DNA of 64,000 nt, taken from the NCBI GenBank assembly GCA_034509495.1, contig CM067504.1:4523942-4587941 (forward strand). Direction: 5' to 3'. The DNA comes from Acestrorhynchus altus (taxonomy: Eukaryota > Chordata > Actinopteri > Characiformes > Acestrorhynchidae). This document shows positions 49,114 through 61,200 of this stretch, piece by piece. Position 1 is the first letter of the stretch; each line of letters starts with the position of its first letter. The position numbers were made by a program, and so were the translations under genes. Under the pieces are notes generated by a model. The model was given only the letters and a program-made list of their open reading frames with translations. It did no database searches and was not told the DNA's origin.

Positions 49114-49970
49114 GTGCTTTTACATGAACTCAATAATCTGATCTTAAACAGATTTCTGCAGTTATCCGAGTATGAAAGTGGTCATATCAACAGCTGATGT
49201 AAGAAATCAGAGTATGTTTGGGAAATCTGATAGAGAGAGCTACATCACTGAGCTAAAATCCAGCTCTATCGGATTTCTAGACCCAATTAAGATTTCTTAA
49301 ATCGGATTACGGAGCTAAAATACAGCTCTATCGGATTTCTAGACCCAATTTAGATTTCTTAAATTGGATTATGGAGCTAAAATCCAGCTCTATCGGATTT
49401 CTAGACCCAATTAAGATTTCTTAAATTGGATTATGGAGCTAAAATCCAGCTCTATGGGATTTCTAGACCCAATTAAGATTTCTTAAATCAAGTTTAAATC
49501 AGTTCTCTTTATATGATTTTGGACTTAACTCAGATTTCATAAATCAGATTACTGAGCCAAAATCCAGCTCTCTTTACCAAATTCCTCCTTCCTAAATTAA
49601 AGAATTGGATTATACCGCAGGAATCCGATTTCTCAGTGCATGTACAAACCGGTTTGTCTCGAATTTCTCAGTCTGCAGACTCTGGCAGACTGTGGTATTG
49701 GAAATAAACAAGCTACCTTTAATAGCAACCACAAGACGGTGACAAGACCCTTCAAATTTAAAAGGATTCAAATATTCTTCATCTTCTAGATGATGGATAT
49801 TCATATTGTGGCTCGATGTGTAAAAAGCCAGTGTGAAGTTTTACAGGATGATTATGTCACATCTTATTCTCAGAGCTTATTGACTGGTTTCAAAGTAAAA
49901 ACGTTGATCGGTTCACGGAGAAAATCTGATTTTCAGCAGTAATCGGATTATTGAATACACGTAAACACAC
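49114..49970. mobile_element. MITE, family F, with internal minisatellite
   Basis: The left end GTGCTTTTACATGAACTCAA and the right end (reverse complement GTGTGTTTACGTGTATTCAA), each followed by TAATC(C/T)GAT, form terminal inverted repeats matching at about 23 of 30 positions. The 857-bp body is mostly GATTTCT/AATCGGATTA-rich subrepeats. No target duplication is obvious. Confidence 0.65.
49250..49500. repeat. 62-bp minisatellite, four units
   Basis: Units start at 49250, 49312, 49374 and 49436, exactly 62 bases apart, each beginning GAGCTAAAATCCAGCTCTAT with only a few substitutions. A diverged partial unit is near 49554. The array lies inside the MITE at 49114-49970. Confidence 0.95.
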
Positions 49971-50450
49971 TGGATATGTGTTCATACCCCATACGGGCAG
50001 AACACAACTAGTCCCCAAAACCCTTGATACCTAGAGTGCTGAAAGTATCAAAGCATCCCTTTAAAAGTGTTGAAGATGAGCAAACGGCAGAGCAGCACCT
50101 CATAGAACCCATGAAGTTATGGAGTCAGGGAGACGTAGAAAAGGACGTTTGTGCCGAACTCTGACCTCTAAAAGCAGAAGGACAAACTGTATATATTTAT
50201 GTACACATACAAAAACACACAAACAGCCAGACTTAGTCTGGAGAAAGACAAGTATTATTACCCTGTATTGCTCATCTGAGATTCTTAAGAATCTGAGACC
50301 TATGTGGTTCACATTATTAGACCTGGTGTCGATGAAGTATCTGAAGAACATTACAAAACTAGTCTAGTAGCAATGGTACAAAATGTCTTACTACAAATCA
50401 GACTGTCGCTGTCGAAACAGAACACTGATCTGTCTAAGAGACGGACTTTA

Positions 50451-50946
50451 TGGTACCGGTCAAAAGTTTGGGCACGCTCACTCACTTCAACCCTTAAATA
50501 AACCTTACAAAATAACATTTATGTCCAGTTCTGTAAAAACCAACCAGAAAAGCTTTGTATATTTAAAAACACCTGAACAACAGACAATATTAATAGACAA
50601 TATTTCTGTATTGTAGGGATGTTGTCTGTTTTTCATTATAAACACAATATTTTGTTTCATACAAGTACTGGATATAAACACCATATTGAGGTTTCTAAGC
50701 CTAAGGGTTTGTATGGAGCCCACACTTCAGTTCAGAGCCTCAGAGTGGTCTCCTAAACCTCGTATCCACCCTTCCCTGGACAGTAGAGACCGTTACTCCA
50801 ACAAAAGCAGGAGAAACCCTTTAATACCCTTGATCTCAGAATGAGTGAGGAGGTGTCCCAGTATTTTATCAATCTCAAAAGAAGTTGCCAAGTTATGTAA
50901 TCAATAATACATCCAGTCAGTGTGTCCAAACTTTTGACTGGTACTG
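50451..50946. mobile_element. MITE, family C (TA-flanked)
   Basis: The left end GGTACCGGTCAAAAGTTTGG and the right end (reverse complement CAGTACCAGTCAAAAGTTTG) are inverted repeats, each flanked by TA (50449-50450 and 50947-50948). The body includes CCTCGTATCCACCCTTCCCT, also seen at about 26398 in the mier1-like intron 1. Confidence 0.75.
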
Positions 50947-53928
50947 TATATTGATCCACTTGTCACGGCGTGTTCACATTTTATAAAAAGAGGTTTTAAT
51001 ACGACAGCGACAAAATGCTTCCTACACTGTGTTCCAAGCCGGTCCATATGAAACAGTGCTGACTGAGCAGTGACTGATTCCGACAACAGCGAACGATGAT
51101 AAGGACACGTCTGCCAGCTTCAGATCAGCCTGACAGATCGAATTCATTGCAGCGCTGCCATCCACAAAGATCGAAAACTGCAAGAATAGTGAAGGTGGGG
51201 GGCCATGCCGGCAGAGATCACACACTACAGCGAAACACACAACCCAATGCAATTAGAGAGCAACCCTTCATACGCACCCACCTCTTGCTTTCCCGCTTCT
51301 ACGATTCATGCCGAAAGAACCTTGACCCGTTGACTCCTACACTGCTAAGAGTACCGTGGCTTATTGGAGGAGTTCTCTTTGAAATGTCGAAGGTGTTGTA
51401 CAAGCTCTAAGCTTTACTAGGCATGTCACAGGAGAGAATAGCAGAGGGAGCCGAGAACAAACAGGCACTCCAGATGCAAGGCCACCCACACACGGCACAA
51501 CACACCACACACTCAAACACACAGATCACGAGGAGTCACCAGTCTCACATACCCTGTTTGCCAATCGCTTAACGAGAAAAAAAAAAAAAAAAACATTCCC
51601 ATGATTTTTCATTTTGAAGAGAATTCGTCCTGGGTTTGGACCAGTGCATCCAAGAAATGCAAACGTGAAATCCTGTTTTAACCCAGCAGGACTGCCACAC
51701 AGCTCAAACCACTTTGTTCTCGGCATACTAATGCCATTAGAAGAAAATCTCCTCGTTTGGGCAAAATGTCTTTGAAGCCAAGGATGATCATACCGTCAGA
51801 GGTGTAGAATGTGCTCCACAGACTGCATGGTACCTACATTACTCAACTCTACTCCACTCAGCTCACTTTTGGGAATCTGGTACCTGGTTGGTTTTCCCAC
51901 GAGCGAGGCTCCTCCAAAATTCAGCTGGTGATCAAAACACTAAAGCACTGGGCTGTGCAATTTTAAAGATTCATTTTGTTGGCTTTCTCCTGCATGTCCA
52001 GCCAGAGCAGAGCAGAATACATCCTGATATGAAGATAATAGAACAATAAAAAAGTTACTGTGAGCCCGTCAGGAGTTTATTAAGGGTCTCTTATGAACAA
52101 ATAGTGGTGTTATAATGGGGGCTTCACAATACCACAGCAAACTGAATAGAATATCGTCACTGTACAATGAAAACCAGGTCCAATCTCCATTTTTACGGTG
52201 TTCTCCATAATTGTATCAAAAATGCATAATGAATGGACCAATAGAAATGCTCCAAAATGACTTTAATTCCTCTTATTTTACATCAAATTCCATTCCAAGT
52301 TAAGAGCATTTTGCCTTCTCCTGTAAACTCTCCAATTTGGAGATACATTTACACATCATGTTTCAATGCCTACACCAGCAAGCAGGTACATAAACAGTAC
52401 CCGGTTCCAGGTAGCAGTTTGCCCGCTGAAACAGCAGAATCGAGTACAGTAGTGTAGGTACTGTGGAACGGAAAAGCACCAAAAGACACCTTGAAGAGGC
52501 TCCGAATATACAGCAGGGTGGCAGCTTGACTCTCTTCACTGCAGACCTTCATTACATGATCAGGACAGATTTGAACCTGTCTCTTACAGGTGTCCAATCA
52601 GTTAAGCAGCGTCCGAGAGATGGAGTGGTACAGAGATAAATGACCACTCATTCATCTTGTGGACCGCACTGGATGGGTTCAGCATGATGGTCCCGGATAT
52701 GAACAGGAAGCTCATAAGCCTGGCTCGACGAAGAGCCAGAGGATCAGGGAGTGTAATCTATGATGAATCTTTTGGACGATTGAGTCCTACCAGGGGGTAA
52801 TTAGTGTCATCTTCAGTAGGCGAAATATTACAAAAGGGGAAGAAGACGTGGGACGATGTTTCATTGCTGATCAGCCCTAGGGGTTCGTGTGTGTAGTGAG
52901 TGCACTCAGCACTCAGTGCACAACAGTATACAGCCTCACCTACACAAGTCAAAACACAACAGGAATCACACTGAACTGGCAGGAGCAGTGAGACGTAAGT
53001 CTGCGTTTATATCCTTGCTGATGAGAGGCTGGGAAGAGCTCAGGAATACTGAGTTGTGGGACATGGAAGACCCAGTGCTGGTGCGCTGAAGAAAGAGATC
53101 CCCTTCCTGCTCCACCTATCCTCCTTCGGCAGGTTAAAAAAAAAATCACGAAGGCCTACGCCTGGATCCAATATGTATGGAAGACAGGTAAGTACAGTTG
53201 ACATGGTACTGGAAGATTGCTGACATGAACTCAGTTACTGGTTACTTGGACGTACATCTCTTCAGATGAAGAAGATACAGGCCAAGCATTAGGTATGTAA
53301 ATTCCATGCCCTCCATCACCATTTCAGTGTTAAAAGTATGGATCTCGTGCCACTTTCCCTTCCCCTGAGCTGTGTCCCGCTTTTTGCCACGTTACTGCCC
53401 TCTGGCACAGCCGTGCCCACGAGGAGACTCACTTCTGCTTTCACAGCTCAGGCCCAAACAGGCTTAGCATGTTTACATCAGTCAAAAACCCCCCAAAAAA
53501 CGAATAAAACACAGCAGGCCGTTCCTGCGGTGCATGCTGCAGCAGCCTCCATCAGGGGATCAAGTAGTACAAGGTTAGTGGTCATGAAGCAGCAGTCACT
53601 ACTACTGTTCTACGGGGAGATGCAGTAGTAAGAGTAGTGCTGTAAGAATCTAAAGGAAGTGGTGGTTATTGTTAGTGTGCAATTACTGTCTGTAATCACT
53701 ACTGATCGTGAAAGAAGAGCGATAGGCTTACACAGACACCGGAAGACAAACCCAGTTTGTCCAGTAGCACTCGGCCATGGAGAGCAAGTGTGTGTATGTG
53801 TGTCCTCTGCTCTCTTTCTGTGCATCCCTGTGTAGTGCTGCAGTCTCCCCAGGAGACCACGGGCCCGAGACGAGAGAATGGATGGACACAGGGAGGGAGG
53901 GAGGGGTGGAGGGAAGGAGAAAACGGCC

Positions 53929-55259
53929 TCAGGGGAATCCATCATCCTCCATACTGAGCGCCACACGCTGCAGAGAGCAGATAAAAAAAAAAAAAAAAAA
54001 CACACACAAACAAAAGGAATACTGTTACATATACACAGTGCTGGAGAGACGGTGGAGGAAGGAAGGAACGGGAATCAAAACAAATGAAAGGGAGAGTAAC
54101 ATAAACAAATGCAAATCGAGAGAGAATGGAAGGGAGAGAGATAGAGTGTGTGTGGGTGTCTGTGTGTGCGTTGGGCCAAACCAGTGGAAGACGAGTCACA
54201 GGATCAGAGATGTCCAGTAGGCGGATCCCGCCCCCAGCACATTCCCACTGAAGCACTGGGGGGAATCCTGTTCTGCTGTTCAGGCACTGGGACAGCCGTC
54301 CCCCAGCCCCACTGACAGCTCTATCTCAGCCTAGCACGGACCCTCGGACTGGGAAAGAGCGGACTACAGGTGAAACTTTGCTCAATCTCACTCCTCCTCT
54401 AGAAACTGAGCCTACACTGAGGGTGAAGACCGGTTCATACCTTCTGCGGATGTGTAAGCTCTACAGCGAGTGACCCCCCCATTTTATTGTCCATTACAGG
54501 GTGAGCCTTTGATGCTGGAGGCGTCCTTTTACTTCATCTTCACAGATAAATATGTGCATCTCCAAATTCAAATGACATATAAATACTGGGGTCTGTTTCC
54601 TTCGCAGAAGCAGAATCCAGCTTCGTGCTCGAACGGCTTTGCACTACAGCGCAACCTCGGCTCCGGCTCCAAAGTGCGAGAGGTATGAACATCAAGCAAT
54701 GCAGACGGTCCAGAGCGCATGCACTGTGCCGCGTCTGCGTCCACTCTAGGCATGAATCAGCCTTGACACTGGAGGTACCCTCCCTGTCCCTGGTCCTCTT
54801 ACCTCATCCTACTATATCCTACTACATCTGCTCCGTCCTTGCAAAGTTCCAAGTCAGGCTTGCGTTTACTAAGATACTATCAATGCATGTGTGAATGAAC
54901 CCAACCAAATGCACGCCGACATCTACAAAAAGAAGAAACAAGCAACAAACAAACAGTTCCCAAAAAGATTGTCCAGTCATCTAAGGTGCTCATTACCCAT
55001 CCCTCCCTCAGCCACACCGAATAAACAAAACAGGGAGGATCACCACGTCCAGGTAATTAAACATCAAACCAGAAATATCATGCTCAGTCACCACCGCCAC
55101 CAAACCAAACTGAAAACCAATGCGATGCTTCCTGTCGAATCGCAACAAGACAGTGATTCAATTCCAACATACGACGCATGAATGAAAATATATGTTGTGA
55201 AGTGTGAATAGAAAATACTCTTTTATGGAGGATGAAGGATGGGGTCAGAATGTGTACAT

Positions 55260-55297
<38 letters not shown>

Positions 55298-58200
55298 TGT
55301 ATCAGAAATATGAGAATGTGCGTATCTAGTGCTGCAGCATGGTCTCCTCTCCTAACACCAGCACATGCTGGCCATGCCCGGCTCGGCCCTGGTCTCTTTT
55401 CTCCTGCACTAAACCACCTTCCCTGCCCTCACTTGGTGCTTGTTAACATGGGTGCCCCTGAGTACCAGTGAGCTGCCGGATCAGGGATGCTGCTCCCTAG
55501 GGGCAGAGCTATGAAGGGCTGTCTGGCACTGCCACTCACGGCTGGGTAGATGTGGCCGATCTGCTCGCTGCGGCCGATGTGGATCTCGTCGTCGTCCTCG
55601 TCTTCTGTGGTCTTGCGGTACACTGGGTTGTCGAAGTTCATGCTCTTGGTGTTCCGTCGCCTCCAGTTGCGCCATACCAGGTAGCCTCCGGTACACAGCA
55701 GGCCGATGACCACTGTGGCAAGGATAGGAACTGCATGCGTTTAACACACAGCCGACAAACACGGCGAGGGCGTTAACACAGCCAGAGGACACTGAGCAGC
55801 GCTTCATGACACACACATACACTGAAGACACACACAGCAGCTTGGCATATAGGGGTTATACTGTTGGCTTTTGGTTCCAGAGTTTCTGGGGATAAAAGAT
55901 CAAATCTGGACAGATAAGTAAATGCTTAAAGTGTAAAGCTGGCCATTGCTTTGGTCAACAAATTCAAATAGCACAAATCTCGACCTGCTGCATCTGTGTT
56001 ATATTATCATAGACTAGTGATATAGACTAGAATTAGACTAGAGCATCAAAACATTTATATCGCAACTTCGTTCAAAAAGGTAAACTGTCATATATTCATA
56101 ATATCCACATTATATCCAAGTGACGTTTCAAGCCTGTTTTTTGTTTTATTGTTGATCAGTTTGGCTTATAGCTCATGAAAAACCAGAAATCCAGAGTCTG
56201 TAAGTATTAAACAAAAAAAAAAAAAATTGTAAATAGGTTACTAATCACATAACTTTAAAGCAAAAATGCTTGACATACGTTTATCACTTTAAATGTAAGG
56301 AATATGAAATATATTAGCTTATTGTTTTAATTCAATTGTGAAAAATCTATTCAAATATATATATATTTTGCTGCTGTCAGAAGAAATCAATCAACAGGAA
56401 TGAAACTAAGTGGGTACATCTGATACTGAGACGTGCAAATGATAGCGGCCAGTTATTTATTCAAATTTCAGATGGATTGGACTGGATTTATGGTTTTCAT
56501 ACTGATGAACAATAAAACAAAGAAAAGCTTGAAATTTGTCACATTTAATGAATATAAAACGACGGTCCTTCCCTCTGGAGAATTAGTCCCATCTCTGAAA
56601 TACAGAGGGTTACAGAGGGTCATACAGAATCATTTTTACATTGATTAATTAATTGTTTTCTAAAAAATCATTATGATAATGCATATTTGCTGTAGCTCAT
56701 ACTTACTATTAATACTTAATCTCAAAATTAAAATCTCAATTCATTTATAGAATATAAATATATATAAATACCAGCGGGGTGTGTGATGGGATTCATAGAT
56801 TGAGAAGAGGCGGCGCAGTGCAATGTCTCATTCAAAGTGTGTAAAATGAGTCACGAAGCAAATGAGTGCCAAAGGCCACAGTATGAAGGAAGCAGCTGAA
56901 TTCACTAGTATTGTTGTATCAAAGTTTGATTTACTCCCCAATGCAATTTCTGGTTTTTGCCAATCATTACCATCTGCTTAGTGACCCATTTTCCACATCA
57001 TACAAACATTCACAACACTGTACCACCTCTTCTCAATCTATGGATCTCACTGCACACCCTACAGGTATTTATAGCCCAATTATCCTCATGTAACGCCACC
57101 TGCAGGAGCCTGAATTTATTACCACCTTAAAAACAAGGTAACTAATTTTTGTTCAGAGAGCTTAGAAGTTTAAGGCTGCATCCCAATTCTCTACTACACA
57201 CGGGAATAGTTTCTCCCTGTCTGTTTCCCACTAATTTCTAGAATAAAAGTGTCCATCTAATCCACACTTATGCGAGTTAGTATTACTAATTAGTTTGCGT
57301 TTGGAATGCACCCTTAGATATATTCAGATATATCTATTCTTGTCCAAAAACAAGGTCATTTTTTGTAATTTTCCAGAATTGCTGCTACAGATACAGAAGA
57401 TAGAGATTTCATTCCGACAATCTGTGGCCAAATAGTTTCTGCAACTTCAGTTAAAAAATAGTGCCAGAGCTGCAAACAGGCATGCACATTCACTATGGCA
57501 TTGTGGGAAGGGGGGCTGCATGCTGGAGGCCCTGAAGGCACAGAAAAACTGAGATGAGAGTGGGCTCTGTGTGTGTTTATGTGTGTGTGTGGGGGGGCTG
57601 AAATACATTGCTATTCAGAGGGAAGCGATAACCATGCTTGGCTACACTGTGGCGGCTGGCTAGGCCCTCTCCTAATTTAAAAGATCAGCAATGCCCGTGT
57701 TAGTCCCTTGGAAGTTCCCCTTAATTGCTCTTTTGTCTGAGGGACACGAGAGACCTCCTCATGATGTGTTTTTTTCTCCCCCCCCCCATTCCTATAGACC
57801 TGCTCCACACAGCTAGAATCACAGCTTCAGTCTAGCCACCGGTTTCCAGCCTAAAATAATCAAAGATAAGGGAGGAAGTGAAATGACAAAATCTGCTGTA
57901 GAATGGTTCATAGAGGAATGATATTTCACTTCTACTGACCTCAATTATGAACGTGTGCAAAGACAAGGTCATCTTCACACTCAGCAGGGCTGACAGTAAT
58001 CAGCAATCAGCTTTCTTAAGTGCCGACAGATGAAGGTTGTATTTTATAATGCCTGGTTCTATATAATTTCATATTTTATTGAACAACTCAGCTCAGTTTT
58101 AGATTTTTTATTTAAATTTTAGATTTGACTTGTTTTCTACATACTGGAACTAGCCTTGTGACTGGTTGCTGGTTTGATTCCCTCAACTGGCAGGACATAA

Positions 58201-61200
58201 CTAAAGTGCCCTTAAGCAAGGCACTGAACTTCCCAGCTATTGTATAGGGATGCCGATCGCTTCAGGCATGTGTGCTCACTACATAATATGACCAGCTCTC
58301 TGGATTGGTTCAAATCTCAGCCAAACGCTGATCACATATTTGGGCTAAAAATTGGCCGATATCAATACATCGATCTATCGATATATCGTCCCTGCTCTAC
58401 TACATGTGATACATTTTCTATAAGTCTTGTACAGGCTGTGCTGTACAAACTGCACGGTCTAATGAAGTGATAGAATTCAATGCACTTGAGTATTAGAGTT
58501 TGTGGACCTCTGACCTCAGTCAACCCTTTTCACGGCCAGGACTTTAAGATACCTATATGCAAAGTAAAGCAGTTAGACAATAAGCTGGACGATATGATGA
58601 TAGTTATCGTTTTTTCTCAACACTGACTGCAGTTTAACGGTGCACAGTATGTTAAACCCTGAATATAATTATCTGATTCAAATGTGGCAATACTCTTTCA
58701 GTTTTCAGAAAAATGAAATACTGATGTATTGTGTAGTGCAAACATTCTCAAAGTATCATAAATATATCTCATATCATCTGTCTTTAGAATAAGCCCCCCC
58801 TCAACACACACACATACACACACACACCATGAGAGAGCAGACACCAGTTTCTGTCTTATTCTTTTATCTCTCTCCTATAAAGTGTGTGAACACTCACTAC
58901 TGGATAATTTGGGAGGAAAAGGCATCCTTCACTTCAAGGCCAGCACAGTGGGAAGGGAACTAAAGTGAAATCTTGACTTTAATCTTCACTCCATCTTCAC
59001 TTTAATGACAATATAATAATGAAAAAGCACACACAAAATCTCCCTTTGAAAAGTCCAAAGCAGCTCTTTAAAGAAAATGATTATAGACCTGCAGTAAACA
59101 GACGTACTGCTGGTAGCAGCGTCCAATGAATGGCTACTCGGAACTCTCCGAAGGGGAAAGTCACTAAAGCAGGTGGGACACACAGAGCGAAGGCAGGAGA
59201 TTTGCGGTGGTGAAAAAGAACAACAAGCTGGATTTATACTGTGGATCAATGCTTACCTATAGGGATGACAATACCCAGAACGGCCACGGTTATGTTGTTA
59301 CCCAGAAGGAAGTGATCACTCGCAGCTGGAGAGAGAGAGAGAGTGAGAGAGCGCGAGAGCTTGTGAGTGTTCTGATGTTGTGGGGGTGGGGGGCAGTCAT
59401 GTCATTATGCCTTAAGTGATGGGAGCACTCATTACCTACAGCTTAATTGGCTCATAACTCTGAATTTTTGTAAAAAGCATTGCACCACACACAGTCCTAA
59501 CAATAAAGTATGACCACTTTTAATACAGTGAAAACAGGATGACACATTAACAGGACAGGAAAGACAAAGTGGAGCGATTGCGAGGTTGAGGTAAAAGCAG
59601 GTCGTTAATTTAGTCTGCTCTGTTGCGCGGCTGCATCCTTCTCCTCACTCCACGAAGAGCAGAAGCCATTTGCTTTGGCAAAGTCCCAAAATCTCAATCT
59701 CTTTACACCACATTTTTACTATGGAATGGTTATTTCCATTCCCCTCTCCCATGCAGACGCTCCCTGCAAATAAATCCCACAATTAACACATACAGCCACC
59801 ATTAGCTAAAGCAGAATTAGTGTGTGATAATGGAGTCTGAGCTCAGAGCTTAAGAGAACTAGAGGGAGCGACACGAGCATCCCCATAAAGCCTGATAACC
59901 CTACAGGAAAGTGCTTAGCATATGAAAAAGATTACGGAGTAAAAGATACAACAGCATTCAGGGCATGAAAGATTCAGGCCAAGGAAAGAAGGTTCATGCT
60001 TATATCTTGCATGCTACATCTCAACCCTCTAAACCTCCTTAGCCTCCACATCTATCCAGGTCTTCTCCATATTTCATTACTGGCCAAGACTCCAAGGCCC
60101 TGTATATTCTAATGTTCCCCTGAACACTCCATTATCCAGTATAAATTCTCATAACTTGTGTATGCTTCCTCAACACCCTAATGCCAGCCTTTCCCGCTGT
60201 AAGTGATGAACCATAATATGCTGTGCCTTTATTCCCACTGCCGCCCCCTCCACTTCTCAGAACAGCGCACTTATAAGACTTGACACTAATGAGAGTGGCT
60301 GCTAACACGTGCTCATTTTCAACAATCCATATCTTATACTCATACTTGCTCCTTCATTCCATGTTCCACACGATGCTCTCCTTCCAACTAAACAGGCTTT
60401 GTATGACTACTAGTAAGAGAATGCAGTTAACACTGTGTTCAAAATTATTATGCAAATTGCATTTAAGTGTCATAAAGATCACATTTTTTGTTTTCCAATT
60501 AAACTCGAGGATGGTATTGTGTCTCAGGGCTCTTTGGATCACTGAAATCAATCTCAGACACCTGTGATAATTAGTTTGCCAGATGAGCCCATTTAAAGGA
60601 AAACCACTTAAAAAGGATGTTCCACGTTATTAAGCCACAGGATTTGTGCAATATTGGAAAGAAAAGGGATCTCTGTGCTGCTGAGATATTTCACGAAAAC
60701 TAAAGCGTGATCATCATACTGTAAAGAGATCTGTGGCTGATTCAGAGCACAGATGGGTTCGTTCAGAAAAAGGCATTATAAGGAAGGTTTCTGAGAGCAG
60801 CTGCTAAAATGCCCTTAAACATCAGCAAACAGAAGCTGCTGGTGCCCATGAACCTCAAGGTGTAGGATCCTTCAGAGGCTTGCTGTTGTGTATAAACCAA
60901 CTATTCGGCCACCCCTTACCAATACTCACAAGCATAAGCTTGCAACCCTGGATGGTCCAGAGCAGGGGTCTCAAAGGGGCCGCTGTGGCTGCAGGTTTTC
61001 ATTCCAACCAAACAGAAACTCATGTGATCAGCTCTTAGAAGATTGGTTGATTAAGTGGAATCAGCTGATGCTGCTGGTTGGTTTGAAGGAAAACCTGCAG
61101 CCACAGCGGCCCCTTTCTGACCCAGTTTGAGACCCGTGGTCCAGAGGAATTGGATGGTTAGTGGATGGTCACCATGTCCAAACAAGACTGTGTTGTCAGC

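Larger units (their letters stand above)
47640..53928 (-). other. lrp8 3' UTR (proximal part likely) and downstream flank
   Basis: This is the minus-strand sequence after the lrp8 stop at 53929. An AATAAA hexamer on the minus strand (plus TTTATT 52076-52081) would give a 1.85-kb 3' UTR, and another lies near 48757. Apart from the elements at 49114-49970 and 50451-50946 the region is repeat-poor, which fits a long UTR. No separate gene is supported. Confidence 0.45.

Noticed and set aside
53777..54220. 147-codon plus-strand frame opposite the last lrp8 exon
   Set aside because: Low complexity, spans a poly-A and GA-rich tract, and opposes a conserved exon; no splice signals on plus.
55429..55539. 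The in-frame extension ending LTSTK as the main lrp8 C-terminus
   Set aside because: A consensus donor at 55534-55539 and a downstream exon with the conserved LRP8 ending make splicing the better model; kept only as a possible isoform.
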